The notes under the pieces are model-generated. The model made no database searches. It saw only the letters and a list, made by a program, of their open reading frames with translations, and had not been told where the DNA came from. 64,000 bases of DNA from Erwinia aphidicola (lineage in GTDB: Bacteria; Pseudomonadota; Gammaproteobacteria; Enterobacterales; Enterobacteriaceae): contig NZ_JAMKCQ010000001.1 in the NCBI RefSeq assembly GCF_024169515.1, positions 2,480,001-2,544,000 of the forward strand, given 5' to 3'. Shown here piece by piece: positions 26,472 to 35,400 of this stretch (within the stretch, counting starts at the first letter, position 1; each line of letters starts with the position of its first letter). The position numbers were made by a program, and so were the translations under genes.

Positions 26472-27473
26472 TTAATAGACCATCACCACCTTGCCGCGCA
26501 TATGACCTTCCAGCACCTGCTTATGGGCCGCGGTCAGCGTGTCGACGCTTAAGCCGTGCAGGGTCTGGCTCAGTGAGGTAGTGACTTTCCCCTCATCCAG
26601 CAGTTTTGCCGTGGCGTCGAGGATCTCCCCCTGGCGCGCAATATCCGGGGTGTTATACATGCTGCGGGTGTACATAAACTCGAAGTGCAGCGCGGCGCTT
26701 TTCAGCTTCAGCTGGTCCATGCTCAGCGGTTTTTCATTCTCAACGATGGTACAGATTTGCCCCTGCGGCGCGATAAGCTGGCTCATCGTTTCCCAGTGGC
26801 CGTCGGTATCGTTCAGGCAGAAGATATAATCCACCTGCTTGAGGCCATGTTTCTCCAGCTCTGCTGGCATATCCTGATAGTTGATCACCAGGTCCGCGCC
26901 GCGATCTTTACACCACTGCACCGAGTCCGGGCGCGAGGCGGTGGCGATCACTTTGACCTTGGTGTGCAGCTTAGCAAACGGGATCGCCAGCGATCCAACG
27001 CCACCGGCACCGCCGACGATCAGCAGGGTTTTACCTTCTGCAGCGCGGTCAAGCTGCAGGCGGTCGAACAGGCCTTCCCATGCGGTAAGCGCGGTCAGTG
27101 GAATAGCCGCAGCCTGCGCCCAGTCGAGCGAGCGCGGCTTGTGCCCGGTGATACGCGCATCAACCAGCTGCTGGCTGGCGTTGCTGCCGGGGCGAGTGAT
27201 GTCCCCGGCGTAGTAGACTTCGTCACCCGCTTTAAAGCCGCTGACCTTACTACCTACCGCCAGCACCACGCCGCTGGCATCCCAGCCGAGAATACGCGGC
27301 TGCTGCAAGCCATTTTTCTGCGCACCCTTATGCACTTTGGTATCCACCGGGTTGACCGAGGCGGCTTTCACTTCAACCAGCAGATCAAACTCGCCCGGAG
27401 TGGGCTGCGGCTGCTGGATTTCAATAAAGCTCTGCGGATTTTCTGGATTGATAGCAATCGCTTTGATTGTCAT
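26472..27473 (-). CDS. Zinc-binding-type alcohol dehydrogenase / NADPH:quinone reductase family protein
   Basis: A 333-residue MDR protein starting at MTIKAIAINPEN (27473) behind AAGGAGAAG. The longer open frame upstream runs into the divergent regulator and is not coding. It has KAASVNPVDTKVHKGAQ, LGWDASGVVLAVGSKV and the nucleotide motif LIVGGAGGVGSLAIPFAKL. Catalytic zinc ligands are absent. Divergent from a LysR gene 100 bases away, which is the usual sign that it is that regulator's target, perhaps in response to electrophiles or quinones. Confidence 0.85.
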   Translation of the reverse strand: MTIKAIAINPENPQSFIEIQQPQPTPGEFDLLVEVKAASVNPVDTKVHKGAQKNGLQQPRILGWDASGVVLAVGSKVSGFKAGDEVYYAGDITRPGSNASQQLVDARITGHKPRSLDWAQAAAIPLTALTAWEGLFDRLQLDRAAEGKTLLIVGGAGGVGSLAIPFAKLHTKVKVIATASRPDSVQWCKDRGADLVINYQDMPAELEKHGLKQVDYIFCLNDTDGHWETMSQLIAPQGQICTIVENEKPLSMDQLKLKSAALHFEFMYTRSMYNTPDIARQGEILDATAKLLDEGKVTTSLSQTLHGLSVDTLTAAHKQVLEGHMRGKVVMVY

Positions 27474-27573
27474 AGCACTTCTCCTTAATGATGTGATATT
27501 CAGTGTAGGTAATAAGCAGGCTAATGATAAGCTGCACAATAACGCACTAAGTGTTCGTCTGGGGTGAACAATA

Positions 27574-28467
27574 ATGTTTAAACAGTTGCAGGATATGGCG
27601 CTGTTTGCGCTGGTCGCAGAGTGTGGCAGTTTCACGGCGGCGGCTACGCGCGCGGGATTACCGAAGTCCAGCGTCAGCCAGCGCGTCAGCCAGCTTGAAC
27701 AGGCGCTGGGGCTGCGCTTAATCAACCGTACCACCCGCCAGCTCAATCTGACCTTTGCCGGGGAACGTTATCTGGTGCACTGCCAGGAGATGCTGGCCGC
27801 CAGCGAACGCGCCAGTATGGCTATCGAACGCCTGCGTGATAACCCCAGCGGGCGACTGCGCATCACTTCTCCCGCAGGCATCGGTGCCACGCTGCTGGCG
27901 CGCTTCAACGCCGGGTTCCAGCGCCAGTTTCCCGACGTCACGCTGGAGGTCTCAGTCTCTGATGAGATCCGCGATCTGGTGCAGGACGGTTTTGATGTGG
28001 CGCTGCGCACCGGGCGGCCGCAGGACTCGTCGCTGATCGGTCGGCGTATTGGTTACTGTGAGCGGATGCTGGTGGCCTCACCCGCCTATCTGGCCGATTA
28101 CGACGTCCTGACACACCCCAGCCAGCTGATGGAGCATCGCAGTATTGCTCACCGGGCCTGGAGCGAATGGGTATTGAAACGTAACGAAGAGTTCTACAGC
28201 TGGCTGCTACCGCCGACCCATATGACCGACAACCTGGTGTACGCGCGCGAATGTGCGCTGGGCAATGCCGGGATCACGTTACTGCCGCTCTTTATGATCA
28301 ATGAATTATTACCGCGGGGTGATTTAGTGCGGGTGTTACCGGAATGGGAAGTGGAGGGGAATGAACTGTGGCTGGTTTACCCGAGCCGAAAGCTGAACTC
28401 ACCCGCGCTGGCGCGCTTTATTGAATTTGCCATGCAGTCGCCGGTATTCCGCGAATTTTATCAGTAG
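27574..28467 (+). CDS. LysR-family transcriptional regulator
   Basis: A 297-residue LysR protein. The N-terminal winged helix reads FALVAECGSFTAAATRAGLPKSSVSQRVSQLE, with the usual LGLRLINRTTRQLNLT wing. The C-terminal effector domain has ASPAYLADYDVLTHP. It is divergent from the quinone-reductase-like gene, whose promoter region (27474-27573) it shares. Regulation of that neighbour is inferred from the layout. Confidence 0.88.
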   Translation: MFKQLQDMALFALVAECGSFTAAATRAGLPKSSVSQRVSQLEQALGLRLINRTTRQLNLTFAGERYLVHCQEMLAASERASMAIERLRDNPSGRLRITSPAGIGATLLARFNAGFQRQFPDVTLEVSVSDEIRDLVQDGFDVALRTGRPQDSSLIGRRIGYCERMLVASPAYLADYDVLTHPSQLMEHRSIAHRAWSEWVLKRNEEFYSWLLPPTHMTDNLVYARECALGNAGITLLPLFMINELLPRGDLVRVLPEWEVEGNELWLVYPSRKLNSPALARFIEFAMQSPVFREFYQ

Positions 28468-28492
28468 GGGGCGACCTTTTACTGGTCGCCCC
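28466..28492. terminator. Palindrome between the convergent LysR and ettA genes
   Basis: GGGGCGACC and GGTCGCCCC enclose TTTTACT, forming a strong hairpin one base after the LysR stop. It belongs to the interspersed family and probably serves both convergent genes. Confidence 0.5.
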
Positions 28493-28507
28493 GCAAGCCT
28501 GAATAGC

Positions 28508-30175
28508 TTACTTAATCATACGCTTGTACTTGATACGCTTCGGCTCCAGCGCTTCGGCGCCCAGCGTGCGTTTCTTGTACTCTTCGTATTCGGTGAAGTT
28601 ACCTTCGAAGAACTCGATCTTGCCTTCATCCTGATAGTCCAGAATGTGGGTGGCAATACGGTCGAGGAACCAGCGGTCGTGCGAGATCACCATGGCACAG
28701 CCCGGGAACTCCAGCAGGGCGTTTTCCAGCGCGCGCAGGGTTTCGATGTCGAGGTCGTTGGTCGGTTCATCCAGCAGCAGCATGTTGCCGCCAACCTGCA
28801 GCAGCTTCGCCAGGTGCAGACGACCGCGCTCACCACCGGAGAGTTCGCCAACGCGTTTACCCTGATCAACCCCTTTAAAGTTAAAGCGGCCAACGTAGGC
28901 ACGGCTTGGCATCTCGGTGTTGCCGATACGCATAATATCCTGGCCGCCGGAGACTTCTTCCCAAACGGTTTTAGAATTATCCATGCTGTCGCGGAACTGA
29001 TCGACCGACGCCAGCTTAACGGTTTCACCCAGCACGATCTCGCCGGAATCAGGCTGCTCCTGACCGGACATCATGCGGAACAGCGTGGATTTACCCGCGC
29101 CGTTCGGACCGATGATGCCGACAATCGCACCCTTAGGAACCGAGAAGGAGAGGTCGTCAATCAGCAGGCGGTCGCCGTAGGATTTACGCAGGTTGCTGAC
29201 TTCCAGCACCTTGTCACCCAGGCGTGCTCCCGGTGGAATGAACAGTTCGTTGGTTTCGTTACGCTTCTGGTACTCGGTGTTGTTCAGCTCTTCAAAGCGC
29301 GCCAGACGGGCCTTGCCTTTGGACTGCTGACCTTTGGCACCTTTGCGCACCCACTCCAGCTCTTTCTCAATCGATTTACGACGAGCGGCTTCGGATGAGG
29401 CTTCCTGCGCCAGACGCGCATCTTTCTGCTCCAGCCAGGAAGAGTAGTTACCTTCCCACGGAATACCTTCGCCGCGGTCCAGCTCGAGGATCCAACCCGC
29501 TACGTTATCCAGGAAGTAACGGTCGTGGGTAATCGCCACCACGGTCCCTTCGAAGTCGTGCAGGAAGCGTTCCAGCCAGGCCACGGATTCGGCATCCAGG
29601 TGGTTGGTCGGTTCGTCCAGCAGCAGCATGTCCGGCTTTTCCAGCAGCAGGCGGCACAGAGCGACGCGGCGGCGCTCACCACCGGACAGGTTAGCAATTT
29701 TTGCATCCCAGTCCGGCAGGCGCAGCGCATCGGCCGCACGCTCCAGCTGGGTATTCAGGTTGTGGCCGTCGTGCGCCTGGATGATCTCTTCAAACTTGCC
29801 CTGCTGAGCGGCGAGCTTGTCGAAGTCAGCATCCGGCTCGGCGTACTTGGCGTACACCTCGTCCAGCCCTTTCAGCGCGCCCACCACTTCGGCCACGGCT
29901 TCTTCCACCGATTCGCGCACGGTGTGTTCCAGGTTCAGCTTCGGTTCCTGCTCCAGGTAGCCGATCTTCAGGCCTGGCTGCGGGCGTGCTTCCCCTTCGA
30001 TATCTTTATCGATGCCGGCCATGATGCGCAGCAGGGTGGATTTACCCGCACCGTTCAGACCCAGTACGCCGATCTTGGCACCAGGGAAGAAACTGAGGGA
30101 GATGTTCTTTAAAATATGACGCTTCGGCGGAACGACTTTGCCGACGCGATGCATGCTATAGACGAATTGAGCCAC
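28508..30175 (-). CDS. ettA: Energy-dependent translational throttle protein EttA
   Basis: A 555-residue ABC-F protein that binds the ribosomal E site and gates the first steps of elongation according to ATP/ADP. It has two ATPase domains: LGLNGAGKSTLLRIMAG with LSGGERRRVALCRLL, and IGPNGAGKSTLFRMMSG with LSGGERGRLHLAKLL. Between them lies the basic linker with KGAKGQQSKGKARLARFEEL. There are no membrane parts. In E. coli slt follows ettA; here an accessory block of 18 kb intervenes. Confidence 0.96.
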   Translation of the reverse strand: MAQFVYSMHRVGKVVPPKRHILKNISLSFFPGAKIGVLGLNGAGKSTLLRIMAGIDKDIEGEARPQPGLKIGYLEQEPKLNLEHTVRESVEEAVAEVVGALKGLDEVYAKYAEPDADFDKLAAQQGKFEEIIQAHDGHNLNTQLERAADALRLPDWDAKIANLSGGERRRVALCRLLLEKPDMLLLDEPTNHLDAESVAWLERFLHDFEGTVVAITHDRYFLDNVAGWILELDRGEGIPWEGNYSSWLEQKDARLAQEASSEAARRKSIEKELEWVRKGAKGQQSKGKARLARFEELNNTEYQKRNETNELFIPPGARLGDKVLEVSNLRKSYGDRLLIDDLSFSVPKGAIVGIIGPNGAGKSTLFRMMSGQEQPDSGEIVLGETVKLASVDQFRDSMDNSKTVWEEVSGGQDIMRIGNTEMPSRAYVGRFNFKGVDQGKRVGELSGGERGRLHLAKLLQVGGNMLLLDEPTNDLDIETLRALENALLEFPGCAMVISHDRWFLDRIATHILDYQDEGKIEFFEGNFTEYEEYKKRTLGAEALEPKRIKYKRMIK

Positions 30176-30380
30176 GTTGGGTTGAGCCTCTTATGGTCTG
30201 GGGTTTAATTGGGGCAAAACAGCTGCCCACTCAGATAGCGGAGTTTAGCTGTTTTCCCCTGCTATTCACAGCCGGGACGGCCTGATTATCCTGATATCGC
30301 TACAAGCGCCTGTTTCTGATTGATTTCTGTTCAGTTACGGCTAAGCTGGTTTTTTTGCCTTTAAAACCATGGAGATATCA

Positions 30381-31325
30381 ATGAGAGTTCTGATAGCCGC
30401 GGAAGAGAATGCCTGGGGTGGGATGATCCAGCAGTTTCGCCAGCGTTTGCCCGACGTCGAATTTGTCGCATCGCCGGGCCACGCGGCGGAAAGCCTGGCC
30501 GGTTTTGACGCGTTGATCCCTGGCATGGCGAAGGTCACTCCCGCTCTGTTGCACACCGCCGATCGCCTCAAGCTGATTCAGCAGGCCGGGGCCGGGCTGG
30601 AAGGGGTGGATATCGCCAGCGCCCATGCGCAGGGCGTGATGGTGGCGAACGTACCGTCCGACCGCTCCGGCAACGCCGACTCGGTGGCGGAGCTGGGCAT
30701 CTGGATGATGATCGGGCTGGCGCGTAAGGCTAACCAGCTGCCGCAGATGATCGCCACGCGCCAGCTTGGCCTGCCGGTTGGCATGGGACTGAAGGGCAAA
30801 ACCGTCGGGCTGGTCGGGCTGGGGGGCATTGGCAAAGCGCTGGCGCAGAGGCTGGCGGCGTTTGAGATGCGTACGATCGGCGTTAAGCGCAGCGCCGATG
30901 ATGACTTTGCCCGCCAGCATCGCCTGGCGTGGGTCGGAGAGATGGACTGCCTGCCGCAGCTGCTGCGGGAAGCTGACTTTGTGGTGCTCAGCCTGCCGGA
31001 TAACCCGGCGACCCATCATATTATCGATGAAGCGGCGCTGGCGCAGATGAAGCCGGGGGCTTTCCTGATTAATCTCGGGCGCGGCGGGCTGATTGAGAAG
31101 TCTGCGCTGCTGGCGGCGCTGGCGAACGGTCAGCTGAGCGGCGCCGGGCTGGACGTGTTCTGGCAGGAGCCGCCCGAGCCGCAGGATGCGTTGTTCAGCT
31201 ATAACGTGATTGCCACCCCGCACATTGGCGGCGTGACCGATATCTCGCTGGCTGGCAATGTCGCCGCGGTGTGTGAGAATTTACGCCGCCTGCGCGACGG
31301 CGAAGAGATTTTAAATCGCTGGTAA
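30381..31325 (+). CDS. D-isomer-specific 2-hydroxyacid dehydrogenase family protein
   Basis: A 314-residue NAD(P)-dependent dehydrogenase. ATG 30381 (MRVLIAAEE) follows GGAGATATCA; a slightly earlier ATG lies before that ribosome site. The Rossmann motif is GLVGLGGIGKALAQRL, and the catalytic parts are LINLGRGGLI (Arg), DVFWQEPPEP (Glu) and ATPHIGG (His). The substrate is unknown. It is divergent from ettA and convergent with deoR. Part of the accessory block. Confidence 0.85.
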   Translation: MRVLIAAEENAWGGMIQQFRQRLPDVEFVASPGHAAESLAGFDALIPGMAKVTPALLHTADRLKLIQQAGAGLEGVDIASAHAQGVMVANVPSDRSGNADSVAELGIWMMIGLARKANQLPQMIATRQLGLPVGMGLKGKTVGLVGLGGIGKALAQRLAAFEMRTIGVKRSADDDFARQHRLAWVGEMDCLPQLLREADFVVLSLPDNPATHHIIDEAALAQMKPGAFLINLGRGGLIEKSALLAALANGQLSGAGLDVFWQEPPEPQDALFSYNVIATPHIGGVTDISLAGNVAAVCENLRRLRDGEEILNRW

Positions 31326-31330
31326 AGCGC

Positions 31331-31356
31331 AGCGGGCGGAGCGAAAAAGAAGGTCC
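31331..31356. terminator. Palindrome between the convergent hydroxyacid dehydrogenase and deoR genes
   Basis: GGGCGGA and TCCGCCC pair around GCGAAAAAGAAGG, followed by CCTAC. A family repeat placed as a likely shared terminator. Confidence 0.45.
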
Positions 31357-31402
31357 GCCCCTACCGTTTCTGCGGTCGCCGCGCGCCGAGAGTTTGCGCC
31401 GG

Positions 31403-32143
31403 TTACGGGGTGATAACCTCAATACCGATGTCGTACCCGGGGGCGGCATCGCTGATTAAGCCGTTAAACGCGCTGAGATCGGCGATGCGCGCCGGCAGCA
31501 CCTTGCCATATTTGCTGCTGTCGGCCACCAGTAACTTCTGGCGCGCGCGCTGCAGTGCCAGAAGCTTCATCGGCAGTTCGTTCAGGTTGTAGCAGCTGGC
31601 ACCCTGCTGCACATCGATTCCGGCGGCGGAGATGAACGCCTTATCCGGGCACAGGCTGTCCATCACTGACAGCTGACCCAGCGGGGTGAAGATGGCGTTA
31701 TCCGCGTGGAACTCGCCGCCGCACAGGATCACCCGGGCATTTTTCTCTTTCAGCGCGAGGAAAGTGTTCATCGCACAGCAGACGGCGGTAAACGGCAGGT
31801 CGGGATCGATGGCGTCAATCACCCACGGAATGGAGGTACCGCAGTCAAAATAGACCGTTTCATTGGCATTGATCAGCGAGCTGGCGTGCTGGCCCAGCAG
31901 GCGCTTTTGCTCGACATGCTGCCCCTGCTGATCGGAAACAAAATAGTGGTTCTGGTGACGCATCGGGTCGCTGACGATGTAGCCGCCCAGCAATACCACT
32001 GCGCCCGGGCCTTCATTCAGGTCGCGGCGTATGGTCATCTCAGACACCCCAAGCAGTTGAGCCGCCTCTTTCAGATGGATTTTATCGGTGCCTTTCAGCG
32101 CCTGGGCCAGCTTATTGATGCGCTCGTCGCGCCGGGTTTCCAT
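31403..32143 (-). CDS. deoR: Deoxyribose operon repressor DeoR
   Basis: A 246-residue DeoR-family repressor that looks like true DeoR. It has the METRRDERI start, HTH HLKEAAQLLGVSEMTIRRDL, VVLLGGYIVSDP, FDCGTSIPWVIDAID and FLALKEKNARVILCGGEFHADNAIF, and a GKVLPARIADLSAFNGLISD ending, all as in E. coli DeoR. Its ligand is deoxyribose 5-phosphate. In E. coli deoR is far from the deo operon; here it is about 13 kb away, and two matching operators stand before deoC. Confidence 0.88.
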   Translation of the reverse strand: METRRDERINKLAQALKGTDKIHLKEAAQLLGVSEMTIRRDLNEGPGAVVLLGGYIVSDPMRHQNHYFVSDQQGQHVEQKRLLGQHASSLINANETVYFDCGTSIPWVIDAIDPDLPFTAVCCAMNTFLALKEKNARVILCGGEFHADNAIFTPLGQLSVMDSLCPDKAFISAAGIDVQQGASCYNLNELPMKLLALQRARQKLLVADSSKYGKVLPARIADLSAFNGLISDAAPGYDIGIEVITP

Positions 32144-32224
32144 GAGTTTGCTTCCAGTTGTCGCGGAATTTGGAGTTTACCGTCAATAAGATAGGGCTGC
32201 AAACAGCAGGGCGCAGGCAGGTAA

Positions 32225-32471
32225 AAACAGGGGGCGGGCATGCCCGCCCCCTACGCAGGAACGCGGATGTTGTAGGGGGCAGGCATGCCTGACCCGCCGT
32301 GCAGGGACGCGGATGTTGTAGGGGTCAGGCATGCCTGACCCGCCGCGCAGGAACGCGGATGTTGTAGGGGTCAGGCATGCCTGACCCGCTGCGCAGGGAC
32401 GCGGATGTTGTAGGGGTCAGGCATACCTGACCCGCCGCGCAGGAACGCGGATGTTGCATGCCTGACCCGCT
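32225..32471. repeat. Tandem 46-base repeat array with palindromes
   Basis: GCGGATGTTG recurs at 32263, 32309, 32355, 32401 and 32447, a strict 46-base period. Each unit contains TAGGGGTCAGGCATGCCTGA or a close variant, including the palindrome TCAGGCATGCCTGA. The last unit lacks about ten bases. A related 20-plus-base palindrome, GGGGGCGGGCATGCCCGCCC, starts the array near 32230. The array ends just before the stop codon of the leftward NRPS gene. Confidence 0.9.
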
Positions 32472-32474
32472 GGT

Positions 32475-35400
32475 TTACGCCGCGCTGCTGCCGATCTTCT
32501 GCGCCAGGTTCAGCGCGGCGACGATCGGTTCGTGGCACAGGATAATCGAATGGTGATTGGCCGCCAGCGGGATCACCTGCAGCTGCGGGCAGACTTTACC
32601 TAGGCCATTATCGCTCAGCGCCAGCAGTTCCGCGCCGTCGATACCGTCCATGCTCAGGTCGGCAAACTCGGTGGCTTTAAACAGCGTCACCCGGCTGTGG
32701 CGCAGCGGGGCGCTCAGCGGCTGGTTGTTCATCGACAGTTCAAGCTGCTCAATGCGCAGCGCGCGTTCGGCCGCTTCCCCCTCGATGCCGATCATCGCCA
32801 GCAGTGGCGCCAGCATGCCCGCCACAATGCGCTGCTGAATGTCGGTCTGGTACAGGCTGTCGAGCAGGCAGAGATGGATATCGCGATAGCCGCGCTGCTC
32901 GAGCTGAGCGGCTATCTCCAGCGCAATCACGCCACCGAGCGACCAGCCCAGCAGCTGCACCGGCTGCTGGCGCGACAGCCCCTGGCTCACCATATGCTGC
33001 AGGTAATAGCTGGCGAGCGCCGACAGCGACGGGATAGGCGGCTGGTGGTACAGATTGTAATTATTGATGCCGATGGCATTGAGCTGGCCGTCAAACGCCT
33101 GCGCCAGATCGCGGTAGATCTCACAGCCAACCACCGCCGGATGCACCATCCACAGATTACCTGCTTCAGCGGGCGAGTTCAGGCGCTGGGTGAGCCGGAA
33201 CTGCGCCGCGGGCTGGTTGAGCTGCTTCAGCAGTTTCTGCATCGGCAGCGGCGCGTCAGCCTGCGCGTTCAGCTCCGCGCATCCGGCGATGGCGCGCGCC
33301 TGGGCGCTTAGCGTGCTGTTGGCAAACAGGGTTTTCATCTCCAGCGCGATGCCCGCGCGCTTGAGCTTCACCATCAGCTGGATGGCGTGCAGCGAGTGGC
33401 CGCCAAGCGCGAAGAAATCGTCGTCGCAGCCGATGTTCTCCACCTGCAGCAGCTCGCGCCACCACGCTGCCAGCTGGCGTTCACCCGCGCTCTGCGGGGC
33501 GCGCCACGCCGTTTCTTCCGCCTGCCACGCAGGCTGCGGCAGTGCTTTGCGGTCCAGCTTACCGTTAGGGGAGAGCGGAAACGCATCCAGCCGCACAAAG
33601 GCGCTGGGGATCATATATTCCGGCAGCGCGGCCTGCAGGGTGCTGCGCAGCTTCTCGCGCAGGCCGGGCTGCGGGACGGCAACCAGCCAGGCGATCAGCC
33701 GTTTGTCACCCCGGCCGTCGTCGCAGGCCATCACCACCACATCGTCGATGCCGCTAAACCCGGCAATCTGCTGCTCAATCTCGCCCAGCTCAATGCGCAG
33801 GCCGTGGATTTTCACCTGGAAATCATTGCGCCCGAGGTACTCAATGCTGCCATCCTCCAGCCAGCGCGCCAGATCGCCGGTTTTATACAGGCGGGCATCG
33901 GGGTCGCTGCTGAACGGGTCGGCAATAAAGCGCTCGGCGCTCAGCTGTTCGCGGTTAAGGTAGCCGCGCGCCACCTGCACGCCGCCGATATGCAGCTCGC
34001 CGCTGACGCTCGGCGGCAGCGGTTGCAGCTGTGCATCAAGGATATAGAGCTGGGTGTTGGCGACCGGTCTGCCAATCGGCACCAGCCCGCGCGCATCGTC
34101 GCGCCGGCAGTGCCAGAAGGAGACATCCACCGCCGCTTCGGTCGGGCCGTACAGATTATGCAGTTCGGCATCCGGCAGCTGCTGGTGGAAGCGCTGCACT
34201 GCCGCCAGCGGCAGCGCTTCCCCGCTGCACATCACCTTGCGCAGCGGGCGGCACCGTTCCATGTCGCCGTGGCGAAGAAACAGCTGCAGCATTGAAGGGA
34301 CGAAGTGCAGGGTCGTGACCTGCTGTGCGGCGATAAGCTGGCTGAGGTAGTCCGGGTCCTGGTGACCCGCCGGCCTGGCGATGGCCAACCGTGCGCCGAC
34401 CATCAGTGGCCAGAAGAACTCCCACACCGAGACATCAAAGCTAAACGGGGTTTTTTGCAGTACGCAGTCCTGCGGCGTCAGCCGGTACTCCTCCTGCATC
34501 CAGCGCAGGCGGTTCATCACCCCGAGGTGTTCGTTCATGACCCCTTTCGGTTTGCCCGTTGAGCCGGAGGTGTAGATAACATAGGCCAGCGAGCGCTGGG
34601 GATCGGCGGCCAGCGCGGGCAGATTAGCCTCGCGCTGAGTTTGCCAGCGGGCGGCATCGCGGCTCAGATGCCAGACCGGCAGATCGGCGCCCAGCAGCGG
34701 GCGCAGCGCCTGCTCGCCGGCATCGTCGAGCAGCACCAGCGCGGCCCCGCAGTCGCTGAGCATATGGCTGAGGCGATCCGGCGGATAGTCGGGATCGAGC
34801 GGTACGTAAGCGCCGCCGGATTTGAGGATCGCCAGCAGCGCCGTCACCATCTCACTGCTGCGGGCGCAGCACAGCGCCACGCGATCGTCAGGGCCAATCC
34901 CCGCCTGGCGCAGTTCTGCCGCCAGCCGGTTAGCGCGCTGATTGAGCTGCTGATAGCTGACGCTGCCGCCGTGACCGCACAGCGCAACGGCGCCGGGCGT
35001 GCGTGCCGTCTGCTGCTCAAACCCGCGGTGAATGCCTTCCGGCAGCGGCCACTGCTGTTCAGTGCTATTCCACTGGCCGAAGATCTGCTGCTGTTCCTGC
35101 GGCAATAGCAGTGGGATCTGCGCCAGCGGCTGCTCTGCGCCGTGGTCGAGCAGATGATCCAGCAGCATCAGCAGGCGGTCGGCGCTGCGCTGCGCATCGG
35201 CGGCGCTGAACCAGGCTTCATTGAAGTTAAACTCCAGCAGCGGCGCATCGCCGGGGTGATAGTGGCGCAGATAAAGCGCCAGCGGCATCTGTTCAAAACC
35301 GTGATGCAGGGTTTCCACTTTCAGCTGGCTGCCTTCCAGTTCAATATCGGTCGGGAAGACTTCCAGCGAAAAGCTCAGGTCATACAGCTGGCGGCGGCCC

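Noticed and set aside
27474..27746. N-terminal extension of the leftward quinone-reductase-like protein
   Set aside because: It overlaps the start of the divergent LysR gene. The family start MTIKAIAI with an AAGGAGAAG ribosome site is at 27473.
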